Below, piece by piece: positions 8,689 to 17,475 of a stretch of 64,000 nt of DNA. How positions within the stretch are numbered: position 1 is the first letter of the stretch; every line of letters begins with the position of its first letter. This DNA comes from Bacillota bacterium (GTDB taxonomy: Bacteria > Bacillota > Clostridia > Lachnospirales > Lachnospiraceae). Below the pieces are notes generated by a model that saw only the letters and a program-made list of their open reading frames with translations, was not told the DNA's origin and did no database searches. The stretch is from NCBI GenBank assembly GCA_023386815.1, contig JAEWIZ010000029.1, positions 14,998-78,997 of the forward strand, in the 5' to 3' direction. The translations under genes were made by a program, and so were the position numbers.

Positions 8689-9267
8689 TTAGATGAACAA
8701 AAGGTAGCGACCTACTTTATTTTTATAATCAATGTACTGATTTTTAAAGGTCTTCACTAAAAATTTTTCTTCCTCCAATATCTGAAGATGCATCAAGGTA
8801 ATTGTAGCAATGGCACAGATCCATACGATAATATTCCCAAAGCTTAAGCATGCTCCCAGGTAAGTAAGGTCAAACCCTAAGAATGCGGGATTTCTGCTAA
8901 ACTGATAGATTCCGCTTGTTACGATAGCTGTTTTGTCTTCATCAGGAATGCCAGCTCTCCAGCTATCCTTCATTGTTATCATTGCAAGAATAAAAAGGTA
9001 TGTGCCAAGGCCAAATAAGAAAAACCCCGCCCCACGAATAAAGGGATTAGAGAAGAATGTAACATTAAACGCTGTACTTACGAACATTATTATGGCCATT
9101 ACCGACGTCGAAATTCTTAATAAAATTTCAATTACTACTGTCTTTGCAGCCTTATTCCCTCTTCCTAACTGATTGGTTTGGATTCCTCTTCGTTTTTGAT
9201 TCAAAAGCTTTAAAAAATAAGCAATATAGAATATAGCTAATAAAATAATACCTAATGTTTGTATCAT
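8689..9267 (-). CDS. Isoprenylcysteine carboxyl methyltransferase-like membrane protein
   Basis: A 192-residue multi-pass membrane protein of the ICMT/phospholipid-methyltransferase-like group. The diagnostic C-terminal part has SGIYQFSRNPAFLGFDLTYLG and EEEKFLVKTFKNQYIDYKNKVGRY, which form the SAM-binding region in this fold. The ATG follows AAGGGGG. The substrate of bacterial members is mostly unknown. A promoter carrying a perfect 32-bp form of the metal-operon operator drives it, so it probably belongs to the metal response, perhaps modifying the envelope. Confidence 0.8.
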   Translation of the reverse strand: MIQTLGIILLAIFYIAYFLKLLNQKRRGIQTNQLGRGNKAAKTVVIEILLRISTSVMAIIMFVSTAFNVTFFSNPFIRGAGFFLFGLGTYLFILAMITMKDSWRAGIPDEDKTAIVTSGIYQFSRNPAFLGFDLTYLGACLSFGNIIVWICAIATITLMHLQILEEEKFLVKTFKNQYIDYKNKVGRYLLFI

Positions 9268-9286
9268 AGAATATCCCCCTTTATTT

Positions 9287-9348
9287 TATTATAGTTGAAC
9301 AATTGTTCAACTATAATACAGTATATGCATGAGGCCTATGATTGTCAA
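9287..9348 (-). promoter_or_regulatory. Promoter with a perfect 32-bp palindromic ArsR operator
   Basis: TTGACA (9348-9343) and TATACT (9325-9320) are 17 bases apart on the minus strand. Immediately downstream, 9287-9318 is a perfect 32-bp palindrome with half-site TATTATAGTTGAACAA. It contains the same GTTGAA-N7-TCAAC core as the two sites before the CadC-like gene. Confidence 0.8.
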
Positions 9349-9360
9349 TAGGGTATTAAG

Positions 9361-9422
9361 AATTTACCAGTAAAAAAACAAAGGTTGGGTTAACATCCAA
9401 CTTTTTTTTTTACTGGTAAATT
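9361..9422. terminator. Large composite terminator hairpin
   Basis: An inner GTTGG/CCAAC stem with a following T run sits inside a longer inverted repeat: AATTTACCAGTAAAAA near 9361 is mirrored by the sequence ending at 9422. The A and T runs on the two arms allow termination in both directions. It lies between the hydrolase stop (9470) and the ICMT-like promoter. Confidence 0.75.
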
Positions 9423-9469
9423 AAATTTTGACTCACCTTGCCTTTATCGGTTTATTTACGTACGAATCT

Positions 9470-10789
9470 TTATTGTTCATAGATTCCTTCCGATGTAAAT
9501 TCTCCTTCTCCCTTTAAAGTGGCATTAAAGAACTCTAAAATAAGCTTATTTTCAAGTTCTATACTCTTTTTTGCATCCACCTCATCAGCTTCTCCATTTA
9601 AAAGGTAGGAAAGAAAGGGTGATGCTAAGGCCAAATCTGTGAGCGTCAGATGCTTTGTACCCTTTAGATATACATCATAGCTTTCCTTGCAAATTTGCTT
9701 CGATCTTTTATTTGCAGCATAGGTACCAGTATCAGTTCCATCCTGCAACTGCACCCATACCTGGTCAGAGTAGATATTAAGAATTGGTGTACTGTACTTC
9801 TCCCCAATTGCGACATATTCGTCTCGGCTAGAATCATAGGTTATTTCGCTAAAATATGGTCCATCTATATTAATAACAGCTCCCACATCCTTACGCTCCC
9901 TTCCTATCTTCACACTTGCAGCAGCACCCATGGAGTGACCGAACACACCGATTTTACTTGGATCAATGCTTTGATACAGTGTATTTGTCGAATTGCCTTC
10001 TGTGGCATATTGCAAAATAGTATCAATCGTTAGATTAATATCCTCTATACGGATTTTCATCCACTTCTTTAATAATTCATAACACTCCGCCTTAGTATAA
10101 TAAGTATCCTTATTGGAATTCATAACTTCGTTGATATAGGCCTTATCAACAATTACCCTTTTTCCGTCTGCTGATTCCGTATAAAAGGAATGTCCCGGAT
10201 GATCAATTGAGCATACCACATATCCATGACTCGCCAGATCCTCAAAAGCAGAGATATTACTATTTTTTATTCCAAATGCTCCATGGGAAAAGATAAGCAA
10301 AGGGTATCCTCCAGCTGCATCCTTGGGATACCAGAAACCAACATTTACCTGTCTTTTACCACCGCTAAAGTAATCATTGATCGTATCACTCGTATACGTA
10401 AATTCTGCTGTGGCAACTTGATAATTTCCCGTGGGCTTTGGAACCTGATATTGGGGAAATAGGAAGGCTGGTATAAGTGTAACGGCAAAAAGTAGAATCA
10501 TTGTAACTGCTTTTGCAATCTGTCTCCCAGGTCTAAATTTTTTTGATATTCCTCTCTTTGAAATGAGTGCATAGGCTCCTTTTATAGAAAGTACTAATAA
10601 GAGTGCTCCTAGTAGATACCAACGCATGCCCCATGCCATAACGTCTAGTATACATAGCAACAAAAAAATCGTAAAGCAAATGAGACGTACATAACTTTTT
10701 ATCTTGGTATGAATTGTTTTTGTCCTTAGACAATAGATTGTAAATGCGATTTCAAACACCGCAATTAAGATTAATATAATACCTGTCAT
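9470..10789 (-). CDS. Membrane-anchored alpha/beta hydrolase, PAF-acetylhydrolase-like
   Basis: About 439 residues. The first 115 or so form several membrane segments. A serine-hydrolase domain follows, with LLIFSHGAFG as oxyanion region, the nucleophile elbow GHSMGAA, and a late His in KGTKHLTLTDLA. The organisation resembles platelet-activating-factor acetylhydrolase-like and dienelactone-hydrolase-like enzymes, so it is a carboxylesterase or lipase of unknown substrate. The longest frame begins at 10870, but GGGG lies seven bases before the ATG at 10789, so that start is preferred. It is flanked by terminators and appears monocistronic. Confidence 0.85.
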   Translation of the reverse strand: MTGIILILIAVFEIAFTIYCLRTKTIHTKIKSYVRLICFTIFLLLCILDVMAWGMRWYLLGALLLVLSIKGAYALISKRGISKKFRPGRQIAKAVTMILLFAVTLIPAFLFPQYQVPKPTGNYQVATAEFTYTSDTINDYFSGGKRQVNVGFWYPKDAAGGYPLLIFSHGAFGIKNSNISAFEDLASHGYVVCSIDHPGHSFYTESADGKRVIVDKAYINEVMNSNKDTYYTKAECYELLKKWMKIRIEDINLTIDTILQYATEGNSTNTLYQSIDPSKIGVFGHSMGAAASVKIGRERKDVGAVINIDGPYFSEITYDSSRDEYVAIGEKYSTPILNIYSDQVWVQLQDGTDTGTYAANKRSKQICKESYDVYLKGTKHLTLTDLALASPFLSYLLNGEADEVDAKKSIELENKLILEFFNATLKGEGEFTSEGIYEQ

Positions 10790-10897
10790 AGTTTTCCCCT
10801 TATCCTTTTTTGAACTTGATATGCATAAAGTATCATACAAGAAATTGAATGTAAATATGGGAAGAACCATGTTGATTCTATAGATTGATAAGCTGTA

Positions 10898-10930
10898 TAA
10901 AAAAGGCGGTAAGTTGTAAACCTACCGCCG
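10898..10930 (-). terminator. Terminator of the LytTR-DUF3021 operon
   Basis: GGCGGTA and TACCGCC arms form a GC-rich stem followed on the minus strand by TTTTTT, eleven bases past the DUF3021 stop. Confidence 0.85.
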
Positions 10931-10941
10931 AGAATATCAGT

Positions 10942-11364
10942 TTATTCTTTTCTTTCTGACCTCAAGTTTGCCAGTTGTTGATTGATGTCTTTCGCTGTTT
11001 TACGATCAATCAACCAGGTAAACAAAATTACTAGAACATAAATTAATAAAACCTCCAGCGCTAATAGAGTGCTTTCCTTCACCCCTGAAACTAGCCCCAT
11101 GATATTTCCCAAAACAACGATTACCGCTTCCAGCAGAAGAAAATGTATTACCTTACGAACATACCGGCTTTTATGAGATACCTCTTTTTTTGAATAATTA
11201 ATAAGAGCTGGCAGATCACCTGCTAGCGCAAATAATGCGGTCAGTATGATTTCCCTAAAAGTAAAGGCATGTTCCGGATTCAGTAGTGCTGTTAATAATA
11301 TGATAACAGAGAAAATGATAAAATAATTCCGTAGCATTTCACTAAATAAACTTGTCTTTTTCAT
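10942..11364 (-). CDS. DUF3021 four-helix membrane protein
   Basis: A 140-residue protein with about four hydrophobic segments and a charged tail (TAKDINQQLANLRSERKE). It matches the DUF3021 family, which typically lies next to a LytTR regulator. Here it is four bases downstream of one. In streptococcal LytTR regulatory systems the membrane partner holds the LytTR protein inactive, so a similar sensor or inhibitor role is likely. The signal is unknown. Confidence 0.82.
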   Translation of the reverse strand: MKKTSLFSEMLRNYFIIFSVIILLTALLNPEHAFTFREIILTALFALAGDLPALINYSKKEVSHKSRYVRKVIHFLLLEAVIVVLGNIMGLVSGVKESTLLALEVLLIYVLVILFTWLIDRKTAKDINQQLANLRSERKE

Positions 11365-11368
11365 AGTA

Positions 11369-11812
11369 TCAGCCTCCTAACCCAATCTTACTTTTTAACT
11401 GAGGTACATATTGCCTTGATATAATTACTTTTTCTTTATTATCAAGAATTGCTTCGAATCTACCACTTATTGATGGCCGAACCAAGGTTATTTTCTCAAT
11501 ATTTAAGATAGTGGATTTGGAACAACGAAAGAAACGACGATTCTCACAAAGATGCTCAAGCTCATATAATTTTTGTTTTGATTCATAGACCTGGTTTTGA
11601 CAATAGATAAAAACCTTATTCTCCACCGCTTCAAAATAATACACATCATTAAATATAATACGGTGAATATCATTTTGTATGTATCCGATCAGTTCTTTTT
11701 CCTGCTTCTTAAAACTATTTACATAGGCTAAAATCTCGTCCGTTACTTCATGGCACCGGAAGAGAATTTCCTCCTCTTGCTCTTTTTTTATAGTTTCGAT
11801 TGTAATTTTCAT
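11369..11812 (-). CDS. LytTR-domain transcriptional regulator
   Basis: A 147-residue protein lacking a receiver domain. A short N-terminal region precedes a LytTR DNA-binding domain, visible in the stretch IIFNDVYYFEAVENKVFIY, the segment RFFRCSKSTILNIEKI and the closing VIISRQYVPQLKSKI. It is co-transcribed with DUF3021, four bases apart. Because it lacks a phosphoacceptor domain, control by the membrane partner is more likely than by a kinase. Confidence 0.9.
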   Translation of the reverse strand: MKITIETIKKEQEEEILFRCHEVTDEILAYVNSFKKQEKELIGYIQNDIHRIIFNDVYYFEAVENKVFIYCQNQVYESKQKLYELEHLCENRRFFRCSKSTILNIEKITLVRPSISGRFEAILDNKEKVIISRQYVPQLKSKIGLGG

Positions 11813-12228
11813 TCTACGATACCTTCTTTTTGTTGTTAATTAGCCAAATACCAATGACCAGACTCTTTTTTACCACCTTTTATCGATCACTTTCATTTAT
11901 GTTGAGTACTATGTTCCTATTAGCGTAAGTTTTAGCCTATTATCGCTGCTATCCTTCGTTATAAATATGTTTAATAACTGATTGAATTAGCCCTGAATAT
12001 ATAATAATGCAAAGATTACCATAATTCAATGCTATTGTGACAAAAAGAAACTCTGATGTTCCCCCCTATATTTTTCTCCAATAAAAAAGAAATAGCTTTA
12101 CAACCTACTATCTCTCTTTTATTGAACTATTAAATTATATTTCAGCCCCAAGTACAAATGACACATTATAATTAAAATCACAACATATCGCCCCATTTTT
12201 TAGTTTATCTTGTTAACTTCGTTATGTA
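11813..12228 (-). other. Intergenic region with the LytTR operon promoter
   Basis: No gene is visible. A promoter-like pair TTGAAT and TATTAT with a 17-base spacer lies at 12001-12029 on the minus strand, giving an untranslated leader of about 180 bases before the LytTR gene. An imperfect hairpin at 12079-12124 may terminate the hemerythrin-like gene. I could not identify clear LytTR direct repeats. Confidence 0.4.
12079..12124 (-). terminator. Imperfect hairpin after the hemerythrin-like gene
   Basis: Two 17-base arms pair with two mismatches. The AT-rich stem carries its own T run. It lies about 100 bases past the stop codon at 12229, so this is a weak call. Confidence 0.35.
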
Positions 12229-12645
12229 TTATTCCTCTACACTTAATAAGTGATATAATTCATTTTCTTCTTTTGTGAAACGTACTTTTATTGCTTTCAT
12301 AACTTCTTTTGCATCTTTTATGAATTCATCCAGCTTTTCTTTCATACGCTTTTCTGTATAAGTGCATTTGAGAATGGTATACTCATCAATCAGCTTGCCC
12401 ATCTCAAAAATATATTGATTTGCTAGGTTCTTAATTCCATCATCCGAACTGCTTAGAAGATCCGGATATAGATTAGTGTTCTCCTCTAATAAATGAATTC
12501 TTAAGAGCGCTGTTAATTTTCCAATATGAAAATTGATATCTTTAAGATCGATTAATACCTTCTCCTTTTGAATTTCTGTTTCGAGGAAAGATATCTCCTC
12601 ATTAATTGCACTATGTTGGCGTTTGTAGTTAAGTAAGCTAATCAT
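12229..12645 (-). CDS. Hemerythrin-like (HHE) protein
   Basis: A 138-residue helical protein. Possible metal ligands follow the HHE pattern: His in KRQHSAI, the pair in HIGKLTALLRIHLLEENTNLYP (H...H...E) and Glu in FTKEENELYHLL. Such proteins carry a di-iron site and bind O2 or NO, or take part in iron and redox sensing in anaerobes. The ATG follows GGAGG. It lies downstream of the YgfK operon but beyond a hairpin, so it is probably independent. Confidence 0.75.
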   Translation of the reverse strand: MISLLNYKRQHSAINEEISFLETEIQKEKVLIDLKDINFHIGKLTALLRIHLLEENTNLYPDLLSSSDDGIKNLANQYIFEMGKLIDEYTILKCTYTEKRMKEKLDEFIKDAKEVMKAIKVRFTKEENELYHLLSVEE

Positions 12646-12847
12646 ATGTACCTCCTATAATTTTATTTGTTTTTACTTAGCTTTAATAAAAACTATGGTC
12701 AAATTATAGCTTAAGAGCAGATGCCGTGTTGTAGCCACGGCAACATTTTGTTGATTATTACTATTTTTTTATCCTCAAAATACCTTATATTTAGATATTA
12801 TTCTACATTTTTCACGCTTTATAGAGTTAGAAATACATAAATATCAC

Positions 12848-12887
12848 AAATCGCCTAAGACCAATCTAACTAGGCCTTAGGCGATTT
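12848..12887. terminator. Terminator-like hairpin beyond ygfK
   Basis: AAATCGCCTAAG (12848-12859) pairs perfectly with CTTAGGCGATTT (12876-12887). The clean T run follows on the plus strand. On the minus strand, the one needed for the ygfK operon, only GATTTGTG follows. Confidence 0.6.
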
Positions 12888-12913
12888 TTATGCTGGACTT
12901 CTATTTCACCATG

Positions 12914-15900
12914 CTAACTTTCAGTCTTTTGGAATATATAAGGTGAATCGATATATAAGGACCAAATCACATCGGCAATCTCTTTTGGAATCTTCGCACT
13001 ATATAAACCAGACGAATCGAAAATGACATCCTCCACACTATGGTCCAAACGAAGCTTAAAGTGATTCTTAGCTCTATTTAACAAGATAAATCCAGCATTT
13101 TTACTGCCCTCAAAATCCTCTAACCTCCAGTAAAGAGTCAATTTGTCTCTGTAGGGTGCGCTTTCGTATGGGCAAAAGGTCTCGCAATTACCACATTCAT
13201 TACACATTCCATCCATATGTATGATTTGATTTTTACACTTAAACTCATCTGTAATAATAGGAACTGCAAGATTTGCTCTATTTGGACATACTTCAACACA
13301 AAGATTACATATTATATTACACTCCAGACAGCGTTTATCTCCTTCCCCTGGCGAGCTGGTATGCTGCAGTATTGCTTTCTTACTCTCTATTTCGTTCATT
13401 TGCAGCTTTGTAGGTAAGCTGACCGCCTTTCCAAGCTTTAAGATCTGCCCTTTTTCCCGTTCAAGTATGATCCTTGCTACTTTTGTTCCGTCTGCTATTC
13501 CTTCCACAATGGTAGCTGGTCCCCTGAATGCATCCCCGCCGATGAATACGTTTTCCATACTGGTTTCATTGGTGTCAGAATTGACCAAAATTCTACCCTT
13601 TAAATCAACCTCAATATTATTTTGCAGGAAAAGCTCTGTTTCAACCCGTTCACCTACCGCAGCAATAATACTATCAACTCTTACTTGTTCTACCTGGCCA
13701 GCAACGGGGATGGGGCTTCTTCTTCCGGAAGCATCAGGAGCCCCCAGTATCATCCTTTGACAATGCAATATTCCTTTGGAATAAGCACTTGGAGTAAGAA
13801 GCTCTTTAAATTCCACGCCGTCTTTGAAAGCCAATTCTAGTTCTTCCTTCGCAGCAGGCATATATTCTTTCGTTCTTCGATAGATCACAGATACCCTCTC
13901 CACGCCTGGCACCCTGATTGCTGCTCTTGCTGCGTCCATGGCAGAGTTGCCTGCTCCAATCACAGCTATACTTTTCCCTAAGGAGAGCGCATCCGGATTT
14001 GTATGATAGGTCTCTAGGAACTCGAGGACATTCCATATTTCTGTATCACAATCTTCCAACTCCAACCGTCCTGGCTTTTCTGCCCCGATAGCTATGAAAA
14101 TATACTTAAATCCATCCCTTTTTAGCTCCTCGATCGAGAAACCTTCATCTACGCCCAAACAGAACTTCACACCGGTTTTTCTAATCAACTTCATATCGTT
14201 ATCAATTGCTTCCTCAGAGATACGAAATCCTGGTGCTATATGCCTGATAACACCACCAATTTCATTCCTTTTCTCAAATACGGTCACGTCGATTCCATTT
14301 TTTCTAAGAAAATATGCCCCTGCTAAACCGGCAGGCCCGCCTCCTATCACTGCAACCTTATTAGTACTGTTAAGATCAGATGGCTCCAGCTTATTTATCA
14401 GGTCTTTAAAGCCCTTCCTCGCTGCAAGTAATTTCATCCCTCTTATGTCAACAGCTTCTTCATAATCCTGCCTGGTGCATTTTGTCATGCACGGATGATT
14501 ACACAAGGTTCCTGTAATAAAGGGAAGCGGATTTTTCGCAGTGATTACCTCCAGGGCTTCTAAATACCGTTCTTCATCAACAAGGCGAAGATACTCCGGG
14601 ATATCCTGACTGATAGGGCACCCCTTGTTACAAGGAGCCAAAAAGCAGTCGACCAAAGGCACTTTATCTTGTAACTTACGATTCCACTGTTGTGGCTGGT
14701 GTTTTCTAAAATGTGTATCTGAGATCGCTTCTTTGGCAAGTTTAGATAAAATGGCCTGATTGACCTTACTGACTTTAACTTCCTCCTCAAGTAACTCGGC
14801 AAGCTGCTTCATACGCGCATATCCACCAGGTTTCAATATGGTAGTAGCAAGTGTAATCGGCCATATTCCAGCCCCATATATTTTATCAATATTAAAGAAA
14901 TCAGCCCCACCGGAATAAGAGATTCGTAAATTACCATCAAAGGCGTTCGCCAGCCTATCTGCAAGGTTAATCGTAAGTGGATATAAAGGTTTTCCTGATA
15001 GATACATCTCTTCTCCTGGTAGTTCTTTATTTTCTACCTTCACAGGAAATGTATTGGTTAGCTTTACCCCAAAGCTTAAGTCATGTTTTTCTGCAAGTGC
15101 TTGAAGCCGTGCAATCATAGGTACAGCTTCCCCAAACTGTAGGTCATTTTTAAAATGATGGTCATCAAAGGCCAGATAATCATATCCCATATAATCCAAG
15201 GTCTTCCTGCAAAACTCATATCCAAGTAAGGTCGGATTACATTTAATATAGGTATGGAGTCTCTTTTCTTCCATTAAATATACCGCAATTCTCTCGATTT
15301 CTTGTGGAGGGCATCCATGCAGTGTCGATAGGGTTATAGATTCGCAGATTCTTGGGGATATTTCTTCAATATACTCTTGATCAATCCCTTTCCATAAGCT
15401 GAGATTCTCAAGTAGATAATCTTTGCACTCCTTCCAAATCATTGTCTTCGATGCATCCTTTAGTCCATCAATAAATTTATTTATTTTCGGTGATTTAATT
15501 CCCTCTAAATCATACCCGACGCTCATATTAAAAATAAAACCATCCTTTGAACCCAGGGCAAATTCCTTTGACAGTAGATTCAGGGCAAACCAAGCCTTTA
15601 TGTACTCATTAAATGCATTAGGTACTGTAAGTTCCGTAGACCATTCCACATTATAACCTTCATCCCTTGCTAATATGCAGGGCTTTGATACGGGTAAATC
15701 CTCTCCATCGATTACTTGTACCGTCTTTAATTCAAAAAATCGGCCACCGGCAACGTAGGCTGCGATGATATTTTGCGCCAGCTGCGTATTGGGACCAGCA
15801 GCAGGTCCTAAAGGATTTTCCAAATGTCTACCAAATAATGATAAGTGGCTACTCTGTGTTAATGAGTCACTTTGTGATGACCTTTTATATTCTGTGAAAG

Positions 15901-16027
15901 AATTACTATCTGGCTTTCTGTAGAACTTATGATCAGGAATCCCAAACACAGACTTTTCTCTATCATACTCGTTCAAAACCCAAAGTATTAATTTATCAAA
16001 GGGTAATGTGTTCATTCTATCGCTCAT
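12914..16027 (-). CDS. ygfK: YgfK-type multidomain Fe-S flavoprotein (putative selenate reductase subunit)
   Basis: A 1037-residue protein matching E. coli YgfK in length and order. It has a dihydroorotate-dehydrogenase-like N-terminal domain (about 60-430), a GltD-type Fe-S segment with CNKGCPISQ, a FAD fold with VIGGGPAGLAG near 559, an NAD(P) fold with VIGAGNSAMDAA near 687, and a C-terminal ferredoxin region with CLECNIICNLCVEVCP and CNECGNCETFCP. It is predicted to pass electrons from NAD(P)H through flavin and Fe-S centres. The family accompanies purine/selenium-dependent hydroxylase clusters, but the physiological acceptor is unproven. It is the last gene of the ygeW operon; GAGGTGAACT precedes the ATG. 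Confidence 0.93.
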   Translation of the reverse strand: MSDRMNTLPFDKLILWVLNEYDREKSVFGIPDHKFYRKPDSNSFTEYKRSSQSDSLTQSSHLSLFGRHLENPLGPAAGPNTQLAQNIIAAYVAGGRFFELKTVQVIDGEDLPVSKPCILARDEGYNVEWSTELTVPNAFNEYIKAWFALNLLSKEFALGSKDGFIFNMSVGYDLEGIKSPKINKFIDGLKDASKTMIWKECKDYLLENLSLWKGIDQEYIEEISPRICESITLSTLHGCPPQEIERIAVYLMEEKRLHTYIKCNPTLLGYEFCRKTLDYMGYDYLAFDDHHFKNDLQFGEAVPMIARLQALAEKHDLSFGVKLTNTFPVKVENKELPGEEMYLSGKPLYPLTINLADRLANAFDGNLRISYSGGADFFNIDKIYGAGIWPITLATTILKPGGYARMKQLAELLEEEVKVSKVNQAILSKLAKEAISDTHFRKHQPQQWNRKLQDKVPLVDCFLAPCNKGCPISQDIPEYLRLVDEERYLEALEVITAKNPLPFITGTLCNHPCMTKCTRQDYEEAVDIRGMKLLAARKGFKDLINKLEPSDLNSTNKVAVIGGGPAGLAGAYFLRKNGIDVTVFEKRNEIGGVIRHIAPGFRISEEAIDNDMKLIRKTGVKFCLGVDEGFSIEELKRDGFKYIFIAIGAEKPGRLELEDCDTEIWNVLEFLETYHTNPDALSLGKSIAVIGAGNSAMDAARAAIRVPGVERVSVIYRRTKEYMPAAKEELELAFKDGVEFKELLTPSAYSKGILHCQRMILGAPDASGRRSPIPVAGQVEQVRVDSIIAAVGERVETELFLQNNIEVDLKGRILVNSDTNETSMENVFIGGDAFRGPATIVEGIADGTKVARIILEREKGQILKLGKAVSLPTKLQMNEIESKKAILQHTSSPGEGDKRCLECNIICNLCVEVCPNRANLAVPIITDEFKCKNQIIHMDGMCNECGNCETFCPYESAPYRDKLTLYWRLEDFEGSKNAGFILLNRAKNHFKLRLDHSVEDVIFDSSGLYSAKIPKEIADVIWSLYIDSPYIFQKTES

Positions 16028-16124
16028 AGTTCACCTCAATCCTGCGTGTTTATCCTTTTATTTTATACATTTTCTCCCTATGCAAATATCCTTTATTTCA
16101 ACTATTCTTGTTCCAAACACTAAC

Positions 16125-17366
16125 TTATTTTGCAAGATTTTCTGTGTTCTCTGGCATTTCATCCGCATATTGTTCCGTATAAATCAAAGGAATAGCAGCA
16201 TACATAGCAGCCGCTTTTACTAACTCACTCTTCCAAGTCTTTTCATTCGGTGCATGCGCCTGATCCTCGTGCCCTGGTCCAAAACCGATACAAGGGATAC
16301 CATACATTCCCATAATAGAAACTCCGTTGGTGGAAAATGTCCATTTATCAAGCAGTGCCTCACTATGAAACAGTCCTCGGTAACTATCCAATAAGGTTTT
16401 ACATAAGGGATGCTCCTCCTCAATAAACCAGGTGGGAAAATAGCAATTCGTAGGATAGGTAAGATCTGTATAGGATGCCCTGCTATAATCATACATTGTC
16501 ACCTCTGCCCCCGCTGCCTTAACGGAAGGTAGTCCTTTGATCTGACCCAACGCATATTCTGCATCTTCCCCTGCAGTTAATCTTCGATCAATTGATATGC
16601 TGCAGCTATCGGCAACTGCACATCTGGATGGAGAGGTGAAAAAGATTTCAGAAACCGTTAACGTTCCCTTTCCAAGGAATGGGTGAGATATCAGCCCCTG
16701 ATTTAATTCCTGAAGTTCTTGAAGAATCGGCGCCATTTTATAAATAGCATTCACTCCACGTTCCGGTGCAGAGCCATGGCAGCTGATTCCCTGAGTACTG
16801 ACCTTAATCTCCATTCTCCCTCTCTGTCCTCTGTATATATTGCAGGAGGTTGGTTCTGTGATAACCACAAATTCAGGACGAAGATTCAATTCCTTGATTA
16901 TATATTGCCAGCATAAGCCATCACAATCCTCCTCTTGAACAGTTCCAACAATTATGAGTGTATAATCTCCGTCAAGCTGTAAGTCCTTGATGATTTTACC
17001 CGCATATACCATGGATGCCATTCCCCCGGTCTGATCACTGGCACCTCTTCCAAGAATTATCTCCTCATCTTCATAACCTTGATATGGATCGTACTCCCAA
17101 TTCTTACGATTGCCGATTCCGACGGTATCAATATGTGCATCCATAGCAATGAGATGTTTCCCATGTCCCAGGTATCCCATTATATTACCCATGGGATCAA
17201 TGTCAACCTTATCAAAACCAACCTCTTCCATTTCTTTTTTAATTCTAAGCACAACTTCCTTCTCCTGTGTACTTTCACTGGGGATTGCGATCAGCTCCCT
17301 TAAAAATTTGGATATCTGAGGTTTATAGCTCTCAGCTGCTTGAAGTATCTGTTCAAAATTAATCAT
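16125..17366 (-). CDS. ygeY: YgeY-type M20 family metallohydrolase
   Basis: An M20/ArgE/DapE-like zinc hydrolase of 413 residues from the preferred ATG. Metal and catalytic positions are visible: DAHIDTVG (His ligand and Asp), GRGASDQTGG (bridging Asp), TVQEEDCDG (catalytic Glu pair) and GPGHEDQAHAPNEKT (C-terminal His). It belongs to the group named selenium-metabolism hydrolase YgeY. The frame continues upstream to 17432, but GGAGG lies nine bases before the ATG at 17366. It probably hydrolyses an N-carbamoyl or amide bond of a purine-derived intermediate. That role is inferred from context. Confidence 0.9.
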   Translation of the reverse strand: MINFEQILQAAESYKPQISKFLRELIAIPSESTQEKEVVLRIKKEMEEVGFDKVDIDPMGNIMGYLGHGKHLIAMDAHIDTVGIGNRKNWEYDPYQGYEDEEIILGRGASDQTGGMASMVYAGKIIKDLQLDGDYTLIIVGTVQEEDCDGLCWQYIIKELNLRPEFVVITEPTSCNIYRGQRGRMEIKVSTQGISCHGSAPERGVNAIYKMAPILQELQELNQGLISHPFLGKGTLTVSEIFFTSPSRCAVADSCSISIDRRLTAGEDAEYALGQIKGLPSVKAAGAEVTMYDYSRASYTDLTYPTNCYFPTWFIEEEHPLCKTLLDSYRGLFHSEALLDKWTFSTNGVSIMGMYGIPCIGFGPGHEDQAHAPNEKTWKSELVKAAAMYAAIPLIYTEQYADEMPENTENLAK

Positions 17367-17475
17367 TAATCCTGTCCTCCATCCCAACCCGGGCTTCTTT
17401 ATAATCCTTATTCCTGGCTCTACTTTCGTCATTTACGGTTCAGTAATAATCCACACGATCTCTGTGGCTACCAGG

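Noticed and set aside
9361..9422. Long inverted repeat considered as the end of a mobile element
   Set aside because: It surrounds a T-rich terminator stem, has no transposase or target duplication beside it, and sits exactly between two genes.
12719..12745. GCCGTG/CACGGC hairpin upstream of the hemerythrin-like gene
   Set aside because: A 6-7-bp stem without a T run or conserved flanks. Nothing distinguishes it from a chance hairpin.
13806..14036. 76-codon minus-strand frame inside ygfK
   Set aside because: It lies in another frame of the ygfK NAD(P)-binding region, which is fully explained by the main protein.
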